From CAYNST01 sp964399955 (GTDB taxonomy: Bacteria; Pseudomonadota; Gammaproteobacteria; Pseudomonadales; Cellvibrionaceae), in the NCBI GenBank assembly GCA_964399955.1, contig CAYNST010000142.1, positions 1 to 7,907 of the forward strand: 7,907 nt of DNA, in the 5' to 3' direction. The notes beneath the pieces are model-generated. The model made no database searches and was not told the DNA's origin. It saw only the letters and a program-made list of their open reading frames with translations. Positions 1-6,020 of this stretch are shown piece by piece; position 1 is the stretch's first letter, and the number at the start of each line of letters is the position of its first letter. A program made the translations under genes and the position numbers.

Positions 1-14
1 CTAGGAAAATAACA

Positions 15-1361
15 ATGAAAAACACACTGACCTCATTGGTGGTCGCTCTATTGGTCAGCGCCCTGGTGGCCTGCCAGGTCCTGCCAGGCGGCAGTTCGGA
101 TGCAAATCAAACCCGCGATCACTCCGGTGACGGCTTCGTCAGCGTCGTGGGGCATCAATTCATGAAGAACGGCGAGCCCTATTATTTCACGGGCACCAAC
201 TTTTGGTATGGCGCTTACCTTGGCGCCACTGAGGAAGGTCGGGAGCGCTTGACGCAAGAGCTGGATCTTCTGGCAAGCATCGGCGTCACCAATCTTCGCG
301 TGCTGGCTGCGGCCGAGCAGACCGAACTGACCATGGCGCTGGATCCTGCCGTGCATTTGGGGCCGGGGCAATACAATGAGCAGCTGTTGGTGGGGCTGGA
401 TCACCTGCTTCACGAAATGGGCAAACGCAACATGCACGCCGTTTTGTATTTTACCAATTTCTGGCAGTGGTCCGGCGGCATGTCTCAATACATGGCGTGG
501 CTAACCGGTGAAGCGGTGCTGGACCCGGACTTGACCGGCGACTGGAACAGTTTCATGCAGAATTCGGCGCGTTTTTATCGCTCGCAACAGGCACAGGACT
601 GGTATCGCCAACTTATACGGACGATTGTTCAACGCACCAACTCGGTCAGCGGCCGGCTTTACATTGATGATCCTGCCATTATGTCGTGGCAGTTGGCCAA
701 TGAGCCTCGGCCGGGAAGCGATGAAGCCGGTTTGCCCAATTTTGGGCACTACAAACGCTGGATAGAAGAAACCGCTACCTTTATCAAGTCCCTTGCTCCC
801 AAACAGCTGGTTTCAACTGGCAGCGAAGGCGCCATGGGCAGTTTGCGCGACATAGAACTCTATGCGCAGGCGCATGCCACACCGGCGGTAGACTATCTGA
901 CATTTCATATGTGGCCCAAGAACTGGAGCTGGTTTGATATCGAGCGCCCCCAGGCCACTTACTCAGACGCTCTGGCTGAATCCAAGGCTTATATGCTGCA
1001 GCACATTCAGGTGGCACAGGCATTGAATAAGCCCACGGTGCTGTCCGAGTTTGGTTTCGAGCGGGACGCCGGTGACTACCGGCTTTCCTCCGGGACGCGC
1101 TATCGCGACCGTTTCTTTCGCGACATATTCGCCATGATCGAGACGCAAGCCAAGCTGGGTACGCCTATGGCGGGATCCAATTTCTGGACCTGGGGCGGCT
1201 ACGGGCGTGCACAGCACGAGGACTTTATCTGGCGCGCTGGGGATTCTGTGACCGGCGATCCGCCGCAGGAGCATCAGGGGCTGAACTCGGTGTTTGATGC
1301 GGACGTTTCCACACTCGAAGTGATTTCCAACCACAGTAAGGTAATGAACCGCCTGCGATAG
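15..1361 (+). CDS. Lipoprotein glycoside hydrolase family 5, probable beta-1,4-mannanase
   Basis: Likely an exported endo-acting glycanase that cuts beta-mannan or a related beta-1,4-glycan. The 448-residue product opens with a lipoprotein signal: K2, a hydrophobic stretch 5-19 and a lipobox LVAC with the lipidated cysteine at C20. Q21 rather than Asp at +2 favours the outer membrane. The rest is a single GH5 barrel. GTNFWYG (60-66) lies near the start, LRVLAAAEQ at 94-102, the proposed acid/base E230 in LANEPRP, H298 in TFHMWP, the proposed nucleophile E345 in LSEFGF, and the substrate-platform motif NFWTWGG (389-395). The NFWQWSGGM block (148-156) resembles the GH5_7 mannanase group as I recall it, so mannan is the best guess. 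Cellulase activity is not excluded. The start is supported by AGGA at 3-6, eight bases upstream. No carbohydrate-binding module is present. The next gene begins 14 bases downstream. Confidence 0.85.
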   Translation: MKNTLTSLVVALLVSALVACQVLPGGSSDANQTRDHSGDGFVSVVGHQFMKNGEPYYFTGTNFWYGAYLGATEEGRERLTQELDLLASIGVTNLRVLAAAEQTELTMALDPAVHLGPGQYNEQLLVGLDHLLHEMGKRNMHAVLYFTNFWQWSGGMSQYMAWLTGEAVLDPDLTGDWNSFMQNSARFYRSQQAQDWYRQLIRTIVQRTNSVSGRLYIDDPAIMSWQLANEPRPGSDEAGLPNFGHYKRWIEETATFIKSLAPKQLVSTGSEGAMGSLRDIELYAQAHATPAVDYLTFHMWPKNWSWFDIERPQATYSDALAESKAYMLQHIQVAQALNKPTVLSEFGFERDAGDYRLSSGTRYRDRFFRDIFAMIETQAKLGTPMAGSNFWTWGGYGRAQHEDFIWRAGDSVTGDPPQEHQGLNSVFDADVSTLEVISNHSKVMNRLR

Positions 1362-1375
1362 CAGGGCCACTCACC

Positions 1376-2902
1376 ATGAGCAAGCGCAGGCTGACGGGGC
1401 TGATTGCGACTCTGTCGGTGCTGTGCGCCCTGGTGTGGGTGAACCATTGGCAGCAACGCGAGGAGCATTCCTCCGCCGCCGAGCGCCGGCCCAAAGTGTA
1501 TGAGCGGCTCCAGAGCCGCGTCTGCCCGCGTTTCCACGCAGAGGGTGTCACGGCAGACTGTTACTGGTACACCGCCGCCGAAGGCTTCCGGTTGCCGGTA
1601 GTGGTGATGCGCATTGCCGGACTCACTCAGGCGCCTGACCCCTTGGTCTATCTTGAAGGTGGGCCGGGCCAAGGGGGAGCCACCTCGGCAGATATGCTCA
1701 GTTACTGGGCGGGATGGCTTCTTAAGGTTCGCCTGGATCGCCCGTTCATCCTGTTTGAATATCGAGGCCTCAGCCCCGGCAGCCCCACTTTTGATTGCCC
1801 GCAATATACCGAGGTCTCCCGCTCATTGCTGCAGCAAAACCTAAGTATTGAGCTCGAAAACAAACAGATAGCTCCAGTTCTGGAGGCCTGCCTGGATCAG
1901 TTTCAGCAGCATATCAACAAGCATCTGCCCTCCACCACGCCCCTTGCAAATATCAACTCCGCAGCCAACGCCGAAGACGCCGAAGGCATAGTTCGGGCCC
2001 TCGGTTTTACCCATTGGAATGCCCTGGGTGTGTCCTATGGCACGCGGGTGGCGCTGGTTGCGGCCAGTCGCGCAAGCGGGCTGCAACGACTGGTGCTGGA
2101 TTCGCCGTACCCGCCGGGGCGAGGTGGGTTGCTTGACTCGGCTCAGTTGTGGCAGCGTGCATTTGACCAGTATTGGCGCACTTGTGAGGAGGATCAGCCG
2201 TGCGCTGACAAGGCTCCGCTTGCCGAGCGGGACTTCTGGGAGCTGGTCCATCAATTGAAGCAGCAGCCCGTTCGGGTCCGAATAAAAGACTGGCATTCAA
2301 ATCAGGCAGTGGAATGGCTTCTCAATGATTCCCGGTTGCTCACGGTTATCTATGGCGCTTTTTATTCCAGCGCCCAAATTGCCGATATTGGTCAGTTGAT
2401 CACTAAGCTGCAAAACAAAGAATCTCTGGATAATTTTGCTTTGCTCGAGCGGTTTTACAACCAGGCATTTGACCCCGCGCTGAATGCCATGGTTTTTTTT
2501 GCCACCGAATGCAATGATAATTGGCCGGATTCCGCAGGGGAATTTGACGCATGGCTTGCGCAGAGCGGCGTCTGGCGGGAATATTTTGCTGACGGCTGGG
2601 CCGCCAACGTCTGCCGGCACCAAAGCTTCAGCGGGGAGCCCCTGGCACGCTTGGTTGAGCACAGGATGCCAGTATTGGTGGCCGTCGGCGAACTGGACCC
2701 TATAACACCGCCATCCTATGCCCAAGTGGTGCGGGAGTCGTTTTCGCAAGCCGTCATCATTGAACTGCCGGGCAAATCCCACGCTGAATTCTACGACGGT
2801 GATTGTGGCGCTCAGTGGATCAGCCACTTCCTTAGCGCTTCGGAGCAGGAGTTGCTGTCATTGGCGGCCAATGCCGCAAGCCTCTGCTCGGGCGGGTCCT
2901 GA
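1376..2902 (+). CDS. Membrane-anchored alpha/beta hydrolase, TAP/prolyl aminopeptidase-like
   Basis: A serine hydrolase of the alpha/beta fold, in the group that includes proline iminopeptidases and Streptomyces tripeptidyl aminopeptidases (TAP-like C-terminal domain). It probably removes short peptides from N-termini in the periplasm, but the substrate is not shown by sequence. Residues 3-5 are basic and 6-22 hydrophobic without a clear cleavage site, so a signal anchor is likely. The oxyanion-loop motif EGGPGQGG spans 94-101. The nucleophile is S220 in GVSYG, the acid is probably D441 in GELDPITPP, and the base H469 in GKSHAEF. The lid and TAP-like C-terminal domain lie between about 245 and 420. 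Ten cysteines follow the anchor (C50, 62, 141, 172, 270, 276, 379, 413, 477, 504), which fits disulfide bonding outside the cytoplasm. AGGG at 1363-1366 is a modest ribosome binding site. At 508 residues the length is usual for the group. Confidence 0.82.
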   Translation: MSKRRLTGLIATLSVLCALVWVNHWQQREEHSSAAERRPKVYERLQSRVCPRFHAEGVTADCYWYTAAEGFRLPVVVMRIAGLTQAPDPLVYLEGGPGQGGATSADMLSYWAGWLLKVRLDRPFILFEYRGLSPGSPTFDCPQYTEVSRSLLQQNLSIELENKQIAPVLEACLDQFQQHINKHLPSTTPLANINSAANAEDAEGIVRALGFTHWNALGVSYGTRVALVAASRASGLQRLVLDSPYPPGRGGLLDSAQLWQRAFDQYWRTCEEDQPCADKAPLAERDFWELVHQLKQQPVRVRIKDWHSNQAVEWLLNDSRLLTVIYGAFYSSAQIADIGQLITKLQNKESLDNFALLERFYNQAFDPALNAMVFFATECNDNWPDSAGEFDAWLAQSGVWREYFADGWAANVCRHQSFSGEPLARLVEHRMPVLVAVGELDPITPPSYAQVVRESFSQAVIIELPGKSHAEFYDGDCGAQWISHFLSASEQELLSLAANAASLCSGGS

Positions 2903-2969
2903 CCGCCCAGCAGGGCCAGCAAGCCGTGTTTCCCGTCGACGTTCACTGTTCACCCATTTTGAGGTTGTT

Positions 2970-3725
2970 TTGGCAGTCATCTGGCGTAAGTTGACCCGCA
3001 ATAAGTGCTACGAAGTCAGGCGCGCTGGCAGCAGTCTGCGCCTTTACACCAACGGTGTATTTCATAGCCAGTTCAATCCGCGTGCACCGCTGGCGGGCCA
3101 CTTGTGGGACTTGTTCCTGTTGCCCGTGCTGCTTAATCAAACCCTGCCCAAGCGGCCCCAGCGGGTCCTGCTGCTGGGTGTTGGCGGTGGGGCCGTAATC
3201 CGGCTTATTCGCGCCCTGGGTCTGAACTGTGAAGTGGTGGGGGTGGAGTTGGACCCAGTGCATCTGCACATTGCCCGCCGCTTCTTCAATGCGCAAGAGG
3301 GGGCTACCCGGCTGGTGCTTGCTGATGCAGTGGACTGGGTCAGGGCCACAAAGGACGGCCCCTTTGATGTCATCATTGATGATCTGTTTGGAGAGCAAGG
3401 CGATGGCGCCTCCCGACCCGAGCGGGCGGTGACAATAACGGCCGGGTGGGTTGCAGCGCTTGATGTGCTTTTGGCGCCAAGCGGGGTTCTGGCCTTTAAC
3501 CTGGAGGGGGCCGGGGCGGCGGCGGAGCTGGCCCGTATTTGCAAAACGCTAAAACCGGTGCAGCAAGTCGACTTCAGTTTATCCAGATACGAGAATGTGG
3601 TGGCAGTAATCCTGCAGCAGTCATTGCCCCGACGCCAGCTAATGGCTCGCCTGCAGGCGAGCCAGGCCGGGCAAAAACTCTTGAAAACTCTCTCCTGCGG
3701 CCATATTTATTGCCGGTACATGTAG
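2970..3725 (+). CDS. Spermidine synthase-like class I SAM-fold protein
   Basis: A 251-residue protein with the Rossmann fold of spermidine synthases and SAM methyltransferases. The substrate is unknown. The open frame runs further upstream inside the hydrolase gene, but that part is low-complexity Arg/Pro/Ser and overlaps a well-supported gene. TTG 2970 is preferred because GAGG at 2961-2964 sits five bases before it, and the protein contains no internal Met until near its end. NGVFHSQ (28-34) aligns with the substrate-loop region of SpeE. The nucleotide loop is GVGGG (70-74), the ribose-binding acid E93 is in GVELDP, D119 follows in LADAVDW, and IIDDLFGE (135-142) takes the place of the catalytic Asp segment. 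The usual GGGDG of aminopropyltransferases is absent, and the N-terminal beta domain is short. It may be a methyltransferase or a non-polyamine enzyme. It lies 67 bases after the hydrolase on the same strand. Confidence 0.72.
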   Translation: MAVIWRKLTRNKCYEVRRAGSSLRLYTNGVFHSQFNPRAPLAGHLWDLFLLPVLLNQTLPKRPQRVLLLGVGGGAVIRLIRALGLNCEVVGVELDPVHLHIARRFFNAQEGATRLVLADAVDWVRATKDGPFDVIIDDLFGEQGDGASRPERAVTITAGWVAALDVLLAPSGVLAFNLEGAGAAAELARICKTLKPVQQVDFSLSRYENVVAVILQQSLPRRQLMARLQASQAGQKLLKTLSCGHIYCRYM

Positions 3726-3783
3726 GTTGGGCCAGCGGCCGTCTGTTTGTGAAAAGCGCGCTAAAGATTTTTTTTAATTTGCT

Positions 3784-3812
3784 CTTGAAAATGGTTTTTC
3801 CAAACCTATTTA
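3784..3812 (+). promoter_or_regulatory. Sigma-32 (RpoH) heat-shock promoter for hsp20
   Basis: A perfect -35 box CTTGAAA lies at 3784-3790. After 13 bases comes ACCTATTTA (3804-3812), which differs from the heat-shock -10 consensus CCCCATNT(A) at two positions. Box sequences and spacing fit E. coli sigma-32 promoters. Transcription would begin near 3819-3821, just where the leader hairpins start. The bases before it (3764-3780) are AT-rich, with an eight-T run at 3768-3775 that could act as an upstream element. Confidence 0.75.
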
Positions 3813-3820
3813 TCCAAGCA

Positions 3821-3896
3821 GTTGGATGTCTCAAGGAGAATCCAACGGTTCGGTTATCTACCGTCACAACATTTTGCTTCAATAGGAGAATTTGTT
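3821..3896 (+). promoter_or_regulatory. ROSE-like RNA thermometer in the hsp20 leader
   Basis: The 5' leader can form three hairpins. Hairpin 1 is GTTGGAT (3821-3827) with ATCCAAC (3840-3846), continued after a bulged G3828 by TCTC (3829-3832) with GAGA (3836-3839). Hairpin 2 is CGGT (3851-3854) with ACCG (3860-3863). Hairpin 3 covers the ribosome binding site: CUUC (3877-3880) pairs with GGAG (3885-3888) across loop AAUA. G3876 is bulged, UU (3874-3875) pairs with AA (3889-3890), two U-U mismatches follow, and AACA (3868-3871) pairs with UGUU (3893-3896) up to the start codon. The UUGCU motif at 3874-3878, the bulged G, the U-U mismatches and the position beside the AUG are known traits of ROSE elements of small heat-shock genes. 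Melting at high temperature would free the site. The pairing was worked out by hand, without energy calculation. Confidence 0.75.
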
Positions 3897-4379
3897 ATGA
3901 ACATTGATTTATCGCCGTTGTATCGCCACACCGTGGGTTACGATCGTATAGCTTCTTTGTTGGATGCAGCACTGCGTGTAGACCCCGCAAGCAACGGTTA
4001 CCCGCCGTACAACATCGAAGTTGTGGACACCGACCGCTATGCGATTACGCTGGCCATTGCCGGGTTCCGCAAAGACGAGCTGGAGCTTGAAGTTGAACGT
4101 GGCGTGCTCTCTGTCAAAGGTAAAAAGCGGGAGTCAGATACCAAACGTAAATACCTCCATCAGGGTATTGCCTTCCGCAGTTTTGAGCGTAAGTTCAACT
4201 TGGCCGAGCACGTGGAAGTTGCCGGTGCCGAGTTCAATGACGGCCTCTTGACCGTTTCTCTGGTACGTAAAATTCCGGAGGGGCTCAAAGCGCGTCGCAT
4301 TGACATCAGTGACAGCAACCAGGCCCTGGAACACGACACCACGGCCCGCTTGCAAAACGGCTCCGAACAGGCCGCCTGA
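3897..4379 (+). CDS. ibpA: Small heat-shock protein, Hsp20/IbpA family
   Basis: An ATP-independent holdase that binds unfolding proteins in the cytoplasm and passes them to DnaK/ClpB-type disaggregases. The 160-residue product has a short N-terminal arm MNIDLSPLYRHTVGYDRI typical of the proteobacterial IbpA class (class A), an alpha-crystallin domain at about 37-128 beginning PPYNIEVVD, and the AEFNDGLLTVSL segment (111-122), which matches the conserved A-x-x-x-n-G-v-L signature. The oligomer-forming I-x-I motif is IDI at 135-137, followed by a polar tail rich in Gln, Glu and Ala. ATG 3897 is chosen because AGGAG at 3884-3888 stands eight bases before it and the family signature begins there. 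In-frame sequence upstream to 3822 belongs to the leader. The gene appears monocistronic, between a sigma-32-like promoter with a ROSE-like leader and a strong terminator. A paralogue ibpB is not in the window, so the A/B name follows resemblance only. Confidence 0.93.
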   Translation: MNIDLSPLYRHTVGYDRIASLLDAALRVDPASNGYPPYNIEVVDTDRYAITLAIAGFRKDELELEVERGVLSVKGKKRESDTKRKYLHQGIAFRSFERKFNLAEHVEVAGAEFNDGLLTVSLVRKIPEGLKARRIDISDSNQALEHDTTARLQNGSEQAA

Positions 4380-4385
4380 CCCGAA

Positions 4386-4427
4386 CACACAAGTCCTGGC
4401 TCAGCCGGGGCTTGTGTGCCCGTTTTT
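4386..4427 (+). terminator. Strong intrinsic terminator after hsp20
   Basis: CACACAAG (4386-4393) pairs with CTTGTGTG (4411-4418), and the stem continues inward through T4394-C4400 with G4404-G4410, using two G-U pairs. This gives a 15-pair stem with a three-base loop, TCA. CCCG and a run of five T (4423-4427) follow. It begins six bases after the hsp20 stop codon, which closes the heat-shock unit. Confidence 0.88.
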
Positions 4428-4656
4428 GCCGGCGGTTTAGGTCACCCTGGGACATCGCCCCAGTTTTAGCCAATGGCACTGTGTTGCCTGCAGCCGAATG
4501 GTTGCAGCTCTAGCGGCTCTCAGGCTATGCTGCGGCCAAATGTGGCCGGGGCGTGTAAAACGTTTGTTTCCCCCGCCTGCCTGATTATTGTTCAAGGCAG
4601 CCGTGAACAGAAGCAGCGCGGGCGGAATGGCTCAGGTGCACTCTCACACAACCTTT
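4428..4656 (+). other. Non-coding gap with several small hairpins
   Basis: No convincing gene lies between the hsp20 terminator and the rhodanese. Five short inverted repeats follow one another: CTGGG (4447-4451) with CCCAG (4459-4463) then TTTT; CTGCAGCC (4488-4495) with GGTTGCAG (4500-4507), tetraloop GAAT; TAGC (4511-4514) with GCTA (4524-4527); CGGCC (4533-4537) with GGCCG (4544-4548); and CTGCCT (4577-4582) with AGGCAG (4595-4600). The rhodanese promoter should be here. TTGTTT (4564-4569) and TATTGT (4586-4591), 16 bases apart, are the best pair I see, but they are weak. The stretch could be a structured leader or a small RNA. Short stems like these also arise by chance in GC-rich DNA. 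Confidence 0.3.
4447..4467 (+). terminator. Possible weak second terminator
   Basis: A five-pair stem, CTGGG/CCCAG, with a seven-base loop is followed directly by TTTT. It is short and has few T. It may back up the strong terminator 20 bases upstream. Confidence 0.25.
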
Positions 4657-4666
4657 AGGAGCCTTG

Positions 4667-4936
4667 ATGGCAATCTGGATTGACGTTCGCACCCCCGCTG
4701 AATTTTCTGAGGGACACGTGGCCGGTTCTATTAACATACCTTACGAGATCATTGGCGCGGAGATCGGCTCGGTCACGCGGGATGTGGACAGCGACATACG
4801 CGTCTATTGCCGCTCAGGCAAGCGCTCGGGTGTGGCCAGGGACACATTGAACGGCTTAGGCTATGCCAATGTCATCAATGAAGGAGGCTACGAAGACTTG
4901 CTTAAGCGCAAAGCCTCGGGCGAAGCCATTCCTTAG
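4667..4936 (+). CDS. Single-domain rhodanese (sulfurtransferase)
   Basis: A cytoplasmic rhodanese-fold protein that moves sulfane sulfur, from thiosulfate or a persulfide, by way of a cysteine persulfide. The biological acceptor is unknown. The 89-residue product has the family opening IDVRTPAEFSEGHVAGSINIP (residues 5-25, CH2A-like) and the active-site loop CRSGKRS with catalytic C48. YANVINEGGY (about 67-76) is the usual C-terminal GG motif region. There is no signal peptide, unlike PspE of E. coli. The size resembles GlpE and PspE-like single-domain forms. ATG 4667 is chosen over TTG 4664 because AGGAG (4657-4661) stands five bases before it and only two before the TTG. The gene stands alone on its strand, about 290 bases after hsp20. 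It faces rsmC tail to tail, with 20 bases between the stop codons. Confidence 0.9.
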   Translation: MAIWIDVRTPAEFSEGHVAGSINIPYEIIGAEIGSVTRDVDSDIRVYCRSGKRSGVARDTLNGLGYANVINEGGYEDLLKRKASGEAIP

Positions 4937-4956
4937 TCTTCATTATCAAGCCTTAA

Positions 4957-6009
4957 TTATTGACGGACACTCTTGGGCCTGGCCAGGCGAAAGACCTTGA
5001 ACCCCTGAGCTTCGGCCAGGCACTCCAGTTCTCTGAAGTTGCTTGCGGCTTTCTGTTCCAGCGCAATAAAACTGTTGACGACAAAAAAAGCGGTTCCGCC
5101 GGGCGCCAATCGGGTTTGGGCGGTGTCCAGGAACCGCTGCGTCAGATCGCCATCCACTGCAAAACCGGAATGAAAGGGGGGGTTGCATACCACCAGGTCA
5201 AACTGGCCCTCAACCGTGTCGCCGCAGTCTCCGGCAAGCACCTCTAGGCTCAAGCCCCGGGCCTGGGCGTTATAAGCCGTACACTGCAAGGCCGCTGCGT
5301 TATTGTCTGTGGCCACTCGTCTGCCAATCCCCGGGCTGTCAAAGGCGAGTGACAGCAAGCCGTACCCGCATCCCAGGTCCAAGCAGCTTGCAATCCTGTG
5401 ACTGTTGTTAGACAGCCAGGTGTTTGCATGCTCTATGAGTAGAGCACTGCCTACATCCACTTTGTTCCAGCCGTACACCCCGGGTTTGCTGTACAGCGGG
5501 CGGCCCCGCCAGTCGGCAATTGGGCGCAACTGCTGGTAGCGCTGTGTGTCCAGGCGCGTTGCGGCTGGGGAGCTTGATTTGCTTAGGTTGATCCAGTAGG
5601 CGGATCCTTCCTTTTGCAATCGTAAGCTGCTGCCAAACAACGTTTTGGCGGCGGCCGCAATCGATTTGATGCCTTCGTCTTTGGCGCCGCTCAAGTGCAG
5701 CGTGCCTTCGGGTGCAAGCCAGTCAAGCGCGCTGTTCAAGAGATGGAAATTGGTGGGCTTTTCCTTGCAGATGCGCAGGAACACATGCTGGTAGGCCGCC
5801 GGTTCTGCCAGCAGCCAGTCGCTGAAGTGTGCCGTCAGCCCTAACGCCTGCGCTTGCTGCGTCAGATTGAAGCGATTGCTCAGAAGGTGAAGCTGACTGG
5901 CGAAGAGTTGCAAGCGGGGCAGGTTGGCTAGCTGGTTTTCATCCGCCAGCCATAGTGCGCGGCCGTCTACTGGCAGTTGTGAAAGCAGGATCTGGGAGGA
6001 GGGGTCCAT
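4957..6009 (-). CDS. rsmC: 16S rRNA (guanine-1207-N2)-methyltransferase RsmC
   Basis: Transfers a methyl group from SAM to N2 of G1207 (E. coli numbering) in helix 34 of 16S rRNA, acting on the 30S subunit. The 350-residue product matches the two-domain plan of E. coli RsmC (343). A degenerate N-terminal methyltransferase-like domain (about 1-160) has no intact SAM loop. It is followed by KPGVYGWNKVDVGSALL (175-191), the junction motif of the family, and a catalytic domain with SAM loop DLGCGYG (211-217) and the amino-methylating motif NPPFH (276-280). The C-terminal FKVFRL (337-342) also matches RsmC. RlmG (23S G1835) is a close relative and the main alternative, but length and C-terminus favour RsmC. 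It is the last gene of a leftward cluster, 11 bases after rsuA. TAGGT just upstream may serve as ribosome binding site. Confidence 0.87.
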   Translation of the reverse strand: MDPSSQILLSQLPVDGRALWLADENQLANLPRLQLFASQLHLLSNRFNLTQQAQALGLTAHFSDWLLAEPAAYQHVFLRICKEKPTNFHLLNSALDWLAPEGTLHLSGAKDEGIKSIAAAAKTLFGSSLRLQKEGSAYWINLSKSSSPAATRLDTQRYQQLRPIADWRGRPLYSKPGVYGWNKVDVGSALLIEHANTWLSNNSHRIASCLDLGCGYGLLSLAFDSPGIGRRVATDNNAAALQCTAYNAQARGLSLEVLAGDCGDTVEGQFDLVVCNPPFHSGFAVDGDLTQRFLDTAQTRLAPGGTAFFVVNSFIALEQKAASNFRELECLAEAQGFKVFRLARPKSVRQ

Positions 6010-6020
6010 GGCAACCTAGG

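Noticed and set aside
1360..2918. The ten-base string AGCAGGGCCA at 1360-1369 and 2909-2918, at or just after two stop codons.
   Set aside because: Two copies of ten bases, without symmetry or a T run, may well be chance. Only the first serves as a plausible ribosome binding site.
2718..2969. Upstream extension of the spermidine synthase-like reading frame.
   Set aside because: It lies mostly inside the well-supported hydrolase gene, its translation is Arg/Pro/Ser-rich and unlike the family, and a better ribosome binding site precedes TTG 2970.
3726..3780. A terminator for the SAM-fold gene before the eight-T run at 3768-3775.
   Set aside because: The only nearby palindrome, AGCGCGCT, has no room for a loop and is separated from the T run, so no proper stem forms.
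3822..3896. N-terminal extension of Hsp20 from TTG 3822.
   Set aside because: No ribosome binding site precedes the TTG, the extension falls in the thermometer leader, and IbpA proteins begin at the MNIDLSPLYR segment.
3539..3907. A 122-codon rightward open frame across the end of the SAM-fold gene and the hsp20 promoter.
   Set aside because: It overlaps two genes and the promoter and leader, and has no recognisable domain.
4473..4658. A 61-codon open frame before the rhodanese gene.
   Set aside because: No ribosome binding site, no recognisable motif, and it covers hairpin-rich non-coding sequence.
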